Positions 33,525-42,465 of a DNA stretch of 64,000 nucleotides are shown here, piece by piece (position 1 is the stretch's first letter; each line of letters begins with the position of its first letter). Source of the stretch: Dehalococcoidia bacterium UBA2991. Lineage in GTDB: Bacteria; Chloroflexota; Dehalococcoidia; Tepidiformales; Tepidiformaceae. The position numbers and the translations under genes were made by a program. The notes under the pieces are model-generated. The model did not search any database. It was not told where the DNA came from and saw nothing but the letters and a program-made list of their open reading frames with translations. The DNA lies in contig DEAD01000012.1 in the NCBI GenBank assembly GCA_002346645.1, forward strand, positions 1 to 64,000, read 5' to 3'.

Positions 33525-33836
33525 TCAGTTAGGGATGACACCTTGCTTGTGTACTACCACATCCCCCTCCACGTGTGCCTGACAAGCCAAGCGGAGTCGA
33601 GGATCTTCGAGTGTTTGTCTTCCCCGCTGTCGGATGAGGTTCTCGCGTTCATAGCGACCCATGTTGCTTAAGCGTCCAATGCCGGATATGACTTCCATGG
33701 CGCAGTTAGTGCACTCTCCTGCTTTATCGCAGCCGATGGGCCAAAAGTAACCCTGGGCGCAAACTGCGTTCATGACGGTCTCCCCGTAAGGAGCTTCGAC
33801 TTCGATTCCCAGGGGTTCTACTCGAATGCGGGGCAC
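33525..33836 (-). CDS. 2Fe-2S ferredoxin
   Basis: The 103-residue protein has the plant-type 2Fe-2S ligand spacing C36-x5-C42-x2-C45 and C85. An extra Cys at 26 is present. It has no signal or membrane segment. It probably supplies electrons to an oxygenase or reductase but no partner is adjacent. Positioned between the MocA-like gene and the DUF512 gene, with 25 nt between it and the DUF512 stop. The latter also carries a Cys-rich Fe-S motif, so a functional link is possible (inference). Confidence 0.88.
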   Translation of the reverse strand: MPRIRVEPLGIEVEAPYGETVMNAVCAQGYFWPIGCDKAGECTNCAMEVISGIGRLSNMGRYERENLIRQRGRQTLEDPRLRLACQAHVEGDVVVHKQGVIPN

Positions 33837-33861
33837 TGATTTAGCTTAGCACTGAGCTTCG

Positions 33862-35292
33862 TTATTCCTGTTTCCAAATGCCTTCATTCGGAACCTCCAT
33901 CAAGCTTTGGCTCCAAAAGGCCCCGTTTGTAGCCGATGCCGGTTTTGGCGCTATTGGTCCTATTTCTAGGGCTTCAAACACCTCGCTTAGTGAAGTCGCA
34001 AAGGCCAAAGGAGCTCCGATTAAAGCTTCCACTTCTGCGATGGACATGCTGTCAAGAAAGTGTTCGCCGAAGTAGTCGAGGCTTGTGCGGGGTAACAGCA
34101 CCAGATCGGCCGCTGTTCCCTGAAGGGCGCTTACAAAATCCGCGCCGCCTAATAGACCACTTACATTCACTCGGTTTCCAAATAAGGTGTTCTTTATAGG
34201 GTGGAGGCTGGCATGGATTCCCGTCTCCGCTGTGAATTCAGTCAGGATTCGTGATAGCACGGGCCCAATAAGTGTCCCGCATGCAATTGCGATGGTTTTT
34301 CCTGAATAGGCTGTTGTGGGTTTCGATCGCAGTCGTCGCCGAAGTTTGTACCAGTCCTCTAGAAGCGTTCGGACCATTCCAATACCGTTCTCGTATTGGG
34401 GGAAACCATCGTACTTTCGTGCACTAGGGACCCTCCGCCCTGCCACCAGGTAGTACTCGTCAGCACACTGAACCACGCTTTGCCCATGGGTTTCTTCACA
34501 GCGTCGTTGGAAGCTGCTGACCAACTTGATGAGGCTTCGGCAAAAGTCGCGCTCTGGCGGAATTAGTTCGATGCCATCTCGTTCTTTTGACCAACTTTCA
34601 AGCCGGGGGCTGGCTCCAACCGGAACTACCGAGATCGTCTCAACGGTGGGGTAAAGAGAGGTTAGGTCAGATAGGGATTGCTTTAGGAAGTCGCCGTCAT
34701 TAACGCCTGGTGTAAGGACGATTTGGGTGTGAACCCGAAGTCCCAGGTTCTTTAGTCTCTCAAGCTGAGTGACTATATCCGGGGCTTGTGGGTTTCCTAG
34801 CAGGTGCCTTCTGAGATTTAGATCAGTGGCGTGCACAGAGATGTTGAGGGGGCTTAGTCGCTGCTCCGCTAAGCGTTTCCAATCATCTTCATCAAGGTTT
34901 GTTAGGGTTACGAAGTTGCCGTGTAGAAAGCTCAGTCGGTAATCATCGTCCTTTAAATAGAGTGGTTTGCGTAACCCCTTAGGTAGGCCTTTGAGGAAGC
35001 AAAAGAAGCAGTTGTTGTTGCAGATATTCACGCCGTCCCAAGTAGCCTGCCCGAATGAAAGCCCCAGATCTTCGTCGGGATCTTTCTCGAAAACGACCAG
35101 ATCATCCCGCCCATCTATCTTGCGGAAGTGAGCCGTGATCTCAGGTTCAGCAGCGTAAAACTGATAATCAACTGCATCGCGCAGGACGTGTCCGTCAATT
35201 GAAACGATTGTGTCTCCGGGTACGATGCCGGCTCTTTCAGCTAGCGATTCAGGACTAACGGCGGACACAATGCCCCCCTCAGGCTCTTTCAC
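33862..35292 (-). CDS. PDZ/radical-SAM-like DUF512 Fe-S protein
   Basis: The 476-residue protein starts with a PDZ-like domain (about residues 5-60), followed by C91NNNCFFC98, a CxxxCxxC cluster motif as in radical SAM enzymes, in front of LKGLPKGLRKPLYL. A C-terminal DUF512 domain follows (DWYKLRRRLRS through LPRTSLDYFGEHFLDSMS). Family members are common in Clostridia and Chloroflexota; their reaction is unknown. The ATG overlaps the plsC stop (ATGA). The strong co-translation with plsC and rluB-cmk points to a housekeeping role. Confidence 0.88.
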   Translation of the reverse strand: MKEPEGGIVSAVSPESLAERAGIVPGDTIVSIDGHVLRDAVDYQFYAAEPEITAHFRKIDGRDDLVVFEKDPDEDLGLSFGQATWDGVNICNNNCFFCFLKGLPKGLRKPLYLKDDDYRLSFLHGNFVTLTNLDEDDWKRLAEQRLSPLNISVHATDLNLRRHLLGNPQAPDIVTQLERLKNLGLRVHTQIVLTPGVNDGDFLKQSLSDLTSLYPTVETISVVPVGASPRLESWSKERDGIELIPPERDFCRSLIKLVSSFQRRCEETHGQSVVQCADEYYLVAGRRVPSARKYDGFPQYENGIGMVRTLLEDWYKLRRRLRSKPTTAYSGKTIAIACGTLIGPVLSRILTEFTAETGIHASLHPIKNTLFGNRVNVSGLLGGADFVSALQGTAADLVLLPRTSLDYFGEHFLDSMSIAEVEALIGAPLAFATSLSEVFEALEIGPIAPKPASATNGAFWSQSLMEVPNEGIWKQE

Positions 35293-35945
35293 GCTGTTGT
35301 GTCCTTGTGATCGATCTTTTCTAGCGCCTCTCGGATGCGTTTCGTGAGCTCTTCTACTTGTGGGCCTAGGGCACCCTCTTGTCGTTCGACTGGGAATGGC
35401 TTCCCAAAGCGCACTGTTAGTTGTGGCCTAGGGAACCGATTACCTTTCTTGCCGAGAACGTTTGTATTGAATACTCGGCAGGGCAATATAGGTGTATTAG
35501 TGCGGAGGGCTATCAATGCGGTTCCCCCCTGGAGGGGTCCAAGGTCGTCGTTTTTGCTGCGGGTACCCTCTGGGAACATCCCAAGTAGTTCTCCGTTCTT
35601 AACCACTTCTTCTGCCTGTCGCAGTGCTTCTCGGTCCGAAGCGCCTCTGTGTAGCTTGATCGGGTTCCAGGAGACGATGAAAGGTGTAAGAACGTAGCGA
35701 AACAGCTCCTCTTTCGCCATAAACCGGATCCGACGCCAGCGTGGGGCTGCCGCAATGGCGAGCATCATTGGATCGACGTTCCCCTGATGACTGGAGGCTA
35801 GAATGAGCGCTCCGCGGGGTATGTTCTCTCTCCCCTGGACCCTCCATCGGCACATCATTATCAAGATGCAGTAGGAGGTCCATACTGACCACCAATAGAA
35901 ACAGGGGACGTAAGCTCCCCAGAGCAAATGGCGTAGCGCCTTCAC
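35289..35945 (-). CDS. plsC: 1-acyl-sn-glycerol-3-phosphate acyltransferase
   Basis: PlsC (218 residues) adds the second acyl chain to lysophosphatidate in the inner membrane. The HX4D motif appears as SSHQGNVDPM (about residues 52-61) and the substrate site as FPEGTRSKN (about 119-127). A hydrophobic N-terminal segment of about 25 residues anchors it. The start overlaps the rluB-cmk stop (ATGA), and the stop overlaps the DUF512 start, so the three genes form a coupled unit. Confidence 0.93.
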   Translation of the reverse strand: MKALRHLLWGAYVPCFYWWSVWTSYCILIMMCRWRVQGRENIPRGALILASSHQGNVDPMMLAIAAAPRWRRIRFMAKEELFRYVLTPFIVSWNPIKLHRGASDREALRQAEEVVKNGELLGMFPEGTRSKNDDLGPLQGGTALIALRTNTPILPCRVFNTNVLGKKGNRFPRPQLTVRFGKPFPVERQEGALGPQVEELTKRIREALEKIDHKDTTA

Positions 35946-37399
35946 TTCGTTCGCTCCTCGATCACTGTTATCGCTGCCTTAATCATTGCATCGATACTGA
36001 GTTGTTCGGTATCGATAACGATGGCGCCTTCTGGAATAGTCAATGGACTGGAGGCCCTGCTGCTATCGGTAGTGTCCCTAGTTCTGATATTCCTCCCTGC
36101 TGCAATTGTGCTTTGCGGTCCGCCCCATTCTGAAGCCTGTTGGCCTCTCCGCTCTGCTCGCACATCAGCAGCTGCTTGCAGGAAAAACTTAATGCGGGCT
36201 TTAGGGAGAACTACGGAACCGATGTCTCGTCCTACTAATAATGACAGGGGCTGCGTAGCAAAAAGGCGCTGTTGGGCTACCAACTGGAGTCGTACGCCTG
36301 CGATGGCTGAGTAGTCGCTTACGGCCTCTTCTATGTTTGGGGCACGAAGTTGGTCGGTCACGTCTTCCCCTGAGAGCACAACGCGTGCCTCGTGATCCTT
36401 GGTGATTAGCCTCAGGCTAATCCGTTCTGCGAACTCTTTGCAGGCAGTTGTGTTCGTGGCGGGAATGCCTTCGCTGAGAGCGGCCAGGGTGAATGCTCGA
36501 TACATTAGGCCCGTGTCTAGAAGGACATATCCGAAGTGCTGGGAGAGGGCTCGGGCAAGTGTGCTTTTACCTGAAGCGGCAGGACCATCTATAGCGATGG
36601 GGCTGGGGCGTTGAGGAACCGTGCTTGCTGTCGTTTCCATGCTACTGGGCTTCCGGTCTCTTGCCCGCTTGCCTGCGCTGTAAAGAGCTTCGACTTCCTC
36701 GGGTTCTAGGACGCGACTCTCTCCTATTGGTAGTGTTCCAAGGGAGAGCGGGCCGATGGAAATACGCCGCAGCGTTACTACTCGCCGCCCAACTATTGAA
36801 AGCATTCTCCGGATTTCCCGCTTGCGCCCGCCATGAAGCGTTATTAAAAGCCAGCGAGGATCTGGTTTCTCTGCTGATCCGTTTGGGCTAACCACCTGCA
36901 CGTGGTCTGCCTTTAGCTGTTCCCCCTCGTGTCGTACACCCCGGACGAGTCGTTCTCGCCCCTTTCGGCCGAGGGGTTGGTCAATCGCGACCAGGTATTC
37001 TTTGCGGACTTCATGGCGTGGATGCGTTAGCAATTCAGTCAGTGCCCCATCGTTAGTTAGTAGGATTAGGCCTTCGCTCGCCTGGTCTAGCCTTCCGACG
37101 GGATGCAGGGTCCCCTCTGGGGTGTTTATTAAGGAGATGACTGTGGGACGCCCTCGGTCATCCTGGGTCGTGGATAGAACACCGGCTGGTTTGTTGAGTG
37201 CGACGTATCGATATCGTTCCCTCAGTACGGGCGTTCCATCGAGCGTGATTTCATCAACATCTGGGTCGGCGCGGGCTCCGAGCGTGTCACATTTCTTGCC
37301 GTTCACCGCGACCCGGCCAGCTACGATCATTGCCTCTGCCGAGCGACGCGAGGCTACCCCAGCGTTCGATAAGATTTTCTGAAGCCGCTCAACGGCCAT
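35942..37399 (-). CDS. Fused 23S rRNA pseudouridine synthase (RluB/RsuA type) and cytidylate kinase
   Basis: A single 485-residue frame holds two enzymes. Residues 1-60 are an S4 RNA-binding domain, and residues about 60-240 are an RluB/RsuA-type pseudouridine synthase with catalytic Asp in GRLDQASEGLILLTNDG. Residues about 262-485 are cytidylate kinase, with P-loop IDGPAASGKSTLAR (about 270-283) and the CMP site VGRDIGSVV. The two are neighbouring genes in many bacteria; here no stop separates them. An internal ATG at residue 254 (36638-36640) could also give free Cmk. Its start is 175 nt from the divergent dehydrogenase gene. Confidence 0.92.
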   Translation of the reverse strand: MAVERLQKILSNAGVASRRSAEAMIVAGRVAVNGKKCDTLGARADPDVDEITLDGTPVLRERYRYVALNKPAGVLSTTQDDRGRPTVISLINTPEGTLHPVGRLDQASEGLILLTNDGALTELLTHPRHEVRKEYLVAIDQPLGRKGRERLVRGVRHEGEQLKADHVQVVSPNGSAEKPDPRWLLITLHGGRKREIRRMLSIVGRRVVTLRRISIGPLSLGTLPIGESRVLEPEEVEALYSAGKRARDRKPSSMETTASTVPQRPSPIAIDGPAASGKSTLARALSQHFGYVLLDTGLMYRAFTLAALSEGIPATNTTACKEFAERISLRLITKDHEARVVLSGEDVTDQLRAPNIEEAVSDYSAIAGVRLQLVAQQRLFATQPLSLLVGRDIGSVVLPKARIKFFLQAAADVRAERRGQQASEWGGPQSTIAAGRNIRTRDTTDSSRASSPLTIPEGAIVIDTEQLSIDAMIKAAITVIEERTK

Positions 37400-37574
37400 G
37401 AGGTGCCTCGCCTCTTTTTTGGTGTTCCTTGAATCTAGTGTTGCTAACTTCGCACAAAATGGTCGTTGACACCTGCCTCACTGACCGAAAGAATGCTGCC
37501 GGTTCATGGATGGGGCCTACGCCTCGTCGCACCCGGCTGGTCGGGTGATATTCGGTAGTTCGAAGGAGCACTCC

Positions 37575-38651
37575 ATGAAGGCTGCGGTCCTGTATGGCGT
37601 TGACCAACCCCTTGTTATTGAAGACGTCGATGTTGATGACCCTCGTGCTGATGAAGTCCTTATACGCACTAGTGCTACCGGCGTCTGTCACTCAGACCTC
37701 CATTTTATGGAGGGAAAGTACCCTATGGCATGCCCTGCAGTACTTGGTCATGAATCAGCCGGAATCGTTGAGCAGGTCGGTTCAGAAGTTACCAATGTTC
37801 AGCCAGGGGACCGGGTGGTGGTCGCTTTCGTTGCCTCCTGCGGGCACTGTGATAACTGCATCCAGGGGAGCCCATTTCTTTGTCTTAACACCAACCGACT
37901 TAACCGCCCAGATCGTCTCAGTATGAATGGGCAGGTCGTGACCCAATTTGCGGGGATGTCTGCTTTTGCTGAGAAGCAGCTAGTTAGCTCCACCGCCCTA
38001 GTTCATGTGCCTGACGACGTTTCTATGGAAGCTGCTGCCCTTGTTGGCTGCAGCGTGATGACAGGAGTTGGAGCAGCAACTAACACTGCTCGGGTTCAAG
38101 CTGGACAGACTGTTGCAGTCGTGGGTTGTGGTGGTGTGGGCCTTAACGTTATTCAGGGAGCGGTAGCTGCGGGTGCCTCGAGGGTGATTGCTGTCGATAT
38201 GCTTGAAAACAAACTGGCTGCCGCTAGGGAATTTGGTGCGACAGATGTGGTAGATGCTTCTGCTGGCGATCCTGTAGCTGCGGTTAAAGAGCTTGTTCGT
38301 GGAGGCGTCGACTATGCTTTTGAGGCCATAGGGCTCGTTCAGACTGCCGAGCAATGTTTTGAGATGGCAAAAAGGGGAGGGCGAGCGGTGGTGGTTGGCA
38401 TGTTGCCCTTCGATTCACATGTCAGCCTACCTGGGGCTGCATTTCTTAATGAGAAGGGGATGATAGGTAGTTTTTATGGTTCCACTCGTCAGACTTACGA
38501 TATGGCGTGGCTAATGGAGCTTTACCGCCAGGGGCGTTTAAAGATTGATGAGCTCATCTCTCGCCGCTATGAGCTTGGGGAGATAAATGAAGCTTACGAT
38601 GCGCTTAAGGCTGGTGAAGTGAACCGCAGTGTCCTGATTCTCGACAATTAG
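37575..38651 (+). CDS. Zinc-dependent alcohol dehydrogenase (MDR family)
   Basis: The 358-residue medium-chain dehydrogenase has the catalytic zinc segment GVCHSDLH, then GHE in the proton relay, and four structural-zinc cysteines starting CGHCDNC. The Rossmann motif GCGGVGLN is about residue 181. It resembles class III-like / mycothiol-type alcohol dehydrogenases of the Zn-MDR family. The start at 37575 has a GAAGGAG ribosome site; the frame extends upstream in the divergent promoter region but lacks similarity. Likely oxidises a primary alcohol; the substrate is unknown. Confidence 0.92.
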   Translation: MKAAVLYGVDQPLVIEDVDVDDPRADEVLIRTSATGVCHSDLHFMEGKYPMACPAVLGHESAGIVEQVGSEVTNVQPGDRVVVAFVASCGHCDNCIQGSPFLCLNTNRLNRPDRLSMNGQVVTQFAGMSAFAEKQLVSSTALVHVPDDVSMEAAALVGCSVMTGVGAATNTARVQAGQTVAVVGCGGVGLNVIQGAVAAGASRVIAVDMLENKLAAAREFGATDVVDASAGDPVAAVKELVRGGVDYAFEAIGLVQTAEQCFEMAKRGGRAVVVGMLPFDSHVSLPGAAFLNEKGMIGSFYGSTRQTYDMAWLMELYRQGRLKIDELISRRYELGEINEAYDALKAGEVNRSVLILDN

Positions 38652-38802
38652 TTCTAGGAAGATGCCGCGGTCTAGTATCAGGTTTCCAGCAGCCGTTCTT
38701 TAGTGCGGGTAAAACGTCTACCTTGGCCCCCCAATGTGCTGCCTGATAAGACTACTTGAGCGCTTGGATAATTAAGAAGGCCGCGAGGCGGTTTCCCCTG
38801 CG

Positions 38803-38808
38803 TATTAT
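38803..38808 (+). promoter_or_regulatory. -10-like box TATTAT of a leaderless promoter
   Basis: TATTAT ends 8 nt before the GTG start at 38817. No ribosome site or consensus -35 is seen. The gap after the dehydrogenase gene (38652-38816) contains no other feature. Confidence 0.4.
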
Positions 38809-38816
38809 GGGTACCC

Positions 38817-40052
38817 GTGGCCACTCTCCCGCTGCAGGGCGTTCGTGTAATAGACCTCACCTGGATTATTGCTGGCCCCACTGCCACGCGGTTTCTCGGT
38901 GATTTTGGCGCAGACGTAATCAAAATCGAGCACGAACAGGCTGTCGATCCTATCCGCCTGGGCCGACCCATTGTTGGAGACCATCCCACCCTTAATAACT
39001 CTGGTTTTTTTAATTACATCAATCGGAACAAGCGAAGTGTTCTACTCAATGTCCGTCATCCATTTGGCATGGATCTGCTGAAGCGTTTGATAGCAGTCTC
39101 AGATGTCGTGATCGAAAACTTCTCAGCTGGAACTCTAGCCTCATGGGATCTCGACTACCCCAAGTTGTGTGAGATACGGGAGGACATTATCTACTGCTCT
39201 ATCTCTGGTTTTGGTCACACTGGGAGGGATAGTGAAAATACGACGTGGGGTCCTACTGCCCAGGCACTTGGTGGTCTTACTCTCACTTCAGGCCTTCCGG
39301 GCAAGCCGCCTGCTGGTTGGGGTTACAGCTTTATGGACCACACCGCTGGCTATTCGGCGACCATCGCCATACTAATGGCTCTCCACCACCGCAACCGTAC
39401 TGGTGAAGGTCAGCATATTGACCTTTCCCAGGTCGAAGCGGCAACAGTCCTTAACGGCCCTGCTGTGCTCGATCGCACGGTTAATGGTCGGACCTGGCGC
39501 CGTGAGGGCCTTCCTCCTGGTAATCGTGCCTGGGAGCCGGCTGTTGCTCCCCACAACACCTATCCCTGCCTGGGAGATGATCGTTGGATTGCAATCGCCG
39601 TCATGACCCAGGCTGAATGGGAGGCCCTTGGTCGGGCTATGGCAGAACCGCCCTGGGTTTCTGACGAGCGGTTTGCTTCGAATGCTTCCCGTCTAGTTCA
39701 TCAGGACATTCTTGATAAGCATATTGCGGACTGGACTTCCTCCCGTCACGACTACGAAACAATGGAGCTACTCCAGGCAGCAGGAGTGCGTGCAGCGGTC
39801 TGTCAAAAGCCGAGTGATCGTGTTGAGAAGGATCCACAGTTGAAGGCTCGGGACTGGTGGCAGCGACTCTCTCATACGGAATTGGGAAACACTGTGCACG
39901 ACAGTATTGCGCCTAGGCTTTCAGAGAATCCAGGTGCTCTGCGAAAGGCATCCCCGCTAATAGGTGAACATACTCGCGAAGTGTTTGCCGAGGCCCTTGG
40001 CCTAACCGAAGCAGAAATAGATGAGTTTATGGAAGCGGGGGTATTCATGTGA
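38817..40052 (+). CDS. CaiB/BaiF family (type III) CoA-transferase, catalytic-Asp subunit
   Basis: A 411-residue type III CoA transferase moves CoA between carboxylic acids via an aspartyl-CoA anhydride. The N-terminal GVRVIDLTWIIAGP and GADVIKIE segments are typical. The catalytic Asp is at residue 174 in SFMDHTAGYS, in register with the formyl-CoA transferase active site. It starts with GTG and lacks a ribosome site. The next gene encodes a second CaiB protein overlapping by 4 nt, so they probably form a heteromeric enzyme. Confidence 0.9.
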   Translation: MATLPLQGVRVIDLTWIIAGPTATRFLGDFGADVIKIEHEQAVDPIRLGRPIVGDHPTLNNSGFFNYINRNKRSVLLNVRHPFGMDLLKRLIAVSDVVIENFSAGTLASWDLDYPKLCEIREDIIYCSISGFGHTGRDSENTTWGPTAQALGGLTLTSGLPGKPPAGWGYSFMDHTAGYSATIAILMALHHRNRTGEGQHIDLSQVEAATVLNGPAVLDRTVNGRTWRREGLPPGNRAWEPAVAPHNTYPCLGDDRWIAIAVMTQAEWEALGRAMAEPPWVSDERFASNASRLVHQDILDKHIADWTSSRHDYETMELLQAAGVRAAVCQKPSDRVEKDPQLKARDWWQRLSHTELGNTVHDSIAPRLSENPGALRKASPLIGEHTREVFAEALGLTEAEIDEFMEAGVFM

Positions 40053-41272
40053 GTGGCCCACTAGCCGCTTTAAGAGTCGTGGAGATTTGCGACGAGTTGG
40101 GCCAGTACGCAGGCAAGTTAATGGCGGATATGGGTGCTGATGTCGTCAAGCTCGAGCCCCCTCATGGCTCCAGTGCGCGTGGTGTTGGGCCGTTTGTGGA
40201 CGATGAGCCTGGCCCCAATCGTTCGCTCAACTTCTGGTATCACAATACAAACAAGCGCTCCGTGGTCTTGGACCTCGATAATTCAGAAAAGGATCGGGAA
40301 TTAGCTCGCGACTTGATTAACGGGGCGGACGTGTTTCTCGAGGGATTGCCTCCTGGTCGGGGCAAGGATTTGGCCCTTGACTACGACACTCTTGTTGTTG
40401 CGAACCCGAGTCTGATTCACTGTGCTATCACGCCTTTTGGCCAGGATGGGCCATGGGCTAATTACCACAGCTCCGATCTGGTAGCTCTTGCAGCTGGAGG
40501 GCCAATGAATATGAATGGCTATGACCCTGAGGATGCATCAGGAGCTCCGCCCATTCATGGCAAAGGTGATCAGGCCTACAACACGGGTGCTCACTACGCT
40601 GTTATGGGGATTCTCACGGCTCTTGTTGCACGCGATGCGAGTGGTCGGGGCCAATACATCGATTGTTCCATGCATGAGGCCCTTTCATCATCGACTGAGG
40701 TAGGTTTGCCCCACTGGCTATATACCAATACCAATATATTCAGACAGACTGGTCGGCACGCAGCGGTAATCCGCACGGAGCGGTGGCTTCATCGTGCTCG
40801 TGATGGCAAGGATGTACTTGTCTTCAATATTGGGCGAAGCAATGAGTCTTGGAAAAAACTCAAAATCTGGATGCAGTCCCACGGATTTGGGAAGCAATTT
40901 GATGAGGAGCGCTTTGATGATCCGAGTGCGCGACAAGCAGCGCGAGGTGGTACGGAGGCAAAGGAGATCTTTCAGGAAGTCTCTCGTTTCGTGGCAGCCT
41001 TAGACGCAGATGATGTTTATCGAGGAGCACAGGCATGTGGTTTGCCCTGGGGAACGGTCCGCTCCCCTGATGAAACTGTTGATGACTTGCATCTGCACGA
41101 CCGTGGCCATTTTGTCGAAACAAAGGGAGAAGGGTTGGAAGGAAGGGCTTTGATGCCTGGAGCACCCTATGTGATGAGCGGGACCCCATGGGAGTTCAGA
41201 TTTCCTGCTCCAAAGCTTGGTGAACATACCGACGAAGTACTGAGAGAGCTTCGCGATCCTACTCTGGGATGA
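40049..41272 (+). CDS. CaiB/BaiF family (type III) CoA-transferase, second subunit
   Basis: The 407-residue protein is another CaiB-family member. It starts at GTG 40049 within the GTGA overlap of the preceding gene. Aligned on the following GILTAL segment, the position of the catalytic Asp appears to be Tyr177, with an Asp (D174) three residues earlier in KGDQAYNTGAH. It may have an insertion or be a non-catalytic partner. The stop overlaps the convergent LysM gene by 14 nt. The acyl substrate is unknown. Confidence 0.88.
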   Translation: MSGPLAALRVVEICDELGQYAGKLMADMGADVVKLEPPHGSSARGVGPFVDDEPGPNRSLNFWYHNTNKRSVVLDLDNSEKDRELARDLINGADVFLEGLPPGRGKDLALDYDTLVVANPSLIHCAITPFGQDGPWANYHSSDLVALAAGGPMNMNGYDPEDASGAPPIHGKGDQAYNTGAHYAVMGILTALVARDASGRGQYIDCSMHEALSSSTEVGLPHWLYTNTNIFRQTGRHAAVIRTERWLHRARDGKDVLVFNIGRSNESWKKLKIWMQSHGFGKQFDEERFDDPSARQAARGGTEAKEIFQEVSRFVAALDADDVYRGAQACGLPWGTVRSPDETVDDLHLHDRGHFVETKGEGLEGRALMPGAPYVMSGTPWEFRFPAPKLGEHTDEVLRELRDPTLG

Positions 41273-41843
41273 TTACTTCCTGTCCTACTTGGAGAGTTAG
41301 GCAGGATTCTTCGTCAAGTTCGTTGGCCACCAGGAAAGTTTGAAGTGGCAGGTCGTTGTCTAGTGCGATTGCTGCACAGGTGTCGCCAGGAAGAACGGTA
41401 TAGGTCCAAGTGGTGCGCCCGCTAGCGCCATCTGTTGGAGTTGGTGAAGGATTGGCTGGAGGGATATTAAGGCTCTCGTCGACACGTAGATTGGTGCAGT
41501 CCTCGTTGATGTCGGGATTTAAGGCTAGTAGTTCGGGAACAGTGATGCCGTGTTCTGTGGCGATTCCGCCGCAAGTGTCTCCCGGTAGCACGATGTAGGT
41601 TCGGGCGGGCGGGCGTTCCGGGACAACAGTGGGTTGCTCTGTAGCACCCGGAGGAAGGGGGTCGTCCCCTCTAAGGCGGTATGGATCGCGATCATGATTA
41701 GGGACGATGGTAGGAACGTCAGCGGGGTCTGTCAGTGTAGGGCGAGCACTTGGTGACCCAGACTCGTCGTCACCAGTGCAACCTATGACAAACAATGCAA
41801 AAAGGCAGGCTGCGATGAAGGTTCGGGTGAGCACCGGGGCCAT
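41259..41843 (-). CDS. LysM-domain lipoprotein
   Basis: The 194-residue exported protein has a signal peptide with a lipobox (LFVIGC, about residue 17-22), a low-complexity Pro/Thr-rich region, and two LysM repeats, each starting YxVLPGDTC (TYIVLPGDTCGGIA and TYTVLPGDTCAAIA). LysM domains bind peptidoglycan or chitin-type glycans, so it is probably tethered to the cytoplasmic membrane and faces the wall. Start ATG 41843 is chosen since it begins the signal sequence. Convergent with the CaiB gene. Confidence 0.85.
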   Translation of the reverse strand: MAPVLTRTFIAACLFALFVIGCTGDDESGSPSARPTLTDPADVPTIVPNHDRDPYRLRGDDPLPPGATEQPTVVPERPPARTYIVLPGDTCGGIATEHGITVPELLALNPDINEDCTNLRVDESLNIPPANPSPTPTDGASGRTTWTYTVLPGDTCAAIALDNDLPLQTFLVANELDEESCLTLQVGQEVIIPE

Positions 41844-42009
41844 GCTAGGTTCGCTCCGGGCCTCCGGCAATCCTGGAGAGCAATAAAGACCTTTCCCACT
41901 TCGTCCCAGTCTTTATTGAAGTGGAGTAAGAAAGGTTAGAAATCAACGTGCTTCCTTCCGAGGAGTAATGCCAGAGGTCCTGGTGGTGATAGTCATTCTA
42001 GCAATTCGG

Positions 42010-42444
42010 CTAGCGCCCTCGAATTGCCCGTTTGATTCGAGCCAGTATTCCTGGTGGTGCGGGCTCGTACTCGACGTAGCGACCCCGCCAATGTGCGCCT
42101 TTAGAGGGGGCTTGCTTCATCGCCACTCTTTGTGGACGTAGGAATGATGAGATAAATGCCACGGCAAAGAGCACCACTCCGGTGAAGGCGAGCCAGATAA
42201 AGGGGGACCATATAGCGGAGAGAATGAGGCCCACAACCATTATGCCGGCCCCGGCAAAAAGAATTGAGGAAGGGCTCACCTTAATGAAGGAGAAGCCTGA
42301 AGCCTTTGCTATACGCGACAGGGGCGGAGCGCCACGAACCCGTCGCCGCCGTTTAATTGAGATGGGCTCCTCCCCGCCGGTAGGAGGCTTCTCTCCCAAG
42401 CGGGTAAGGATCTCTTCGATTTCGCGATCAATGCGATCAGCCAT
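42010..42444 (-). CDS. Small two-TM membrane protein of unknown function
   Basis: The 144-residue protein begins with a charged, helical N-terminal segment (RIDREIEEILTRLG), then basic RRRRVRG, followed by two hydrophobic segments (about residues 62-105) and a basic C-terminal tail. I do not recognise a characterised family. ATG 42442-42444 is used (GTG 42456 is possible). It lies 21 nt after the hyuB stop and probably ends that operon. Confidence 0.6.
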   Translation of the reverse strand: MADRIDREIEEILTRLGEKPPTGGEEPISIKRRRRVRGAPPLSRIAKASGFSFIKVSPSSILFAGAGIMVVGLILSAIWSPFIWLAFTGVVLFAVAFISSFLRPQRVAMKQAPSKGAHWRGRYVEYEPAPPGILARIKRAIRGR

Positions 42445-42465
42445 CCTGCGTTCCACGATAGGGGA

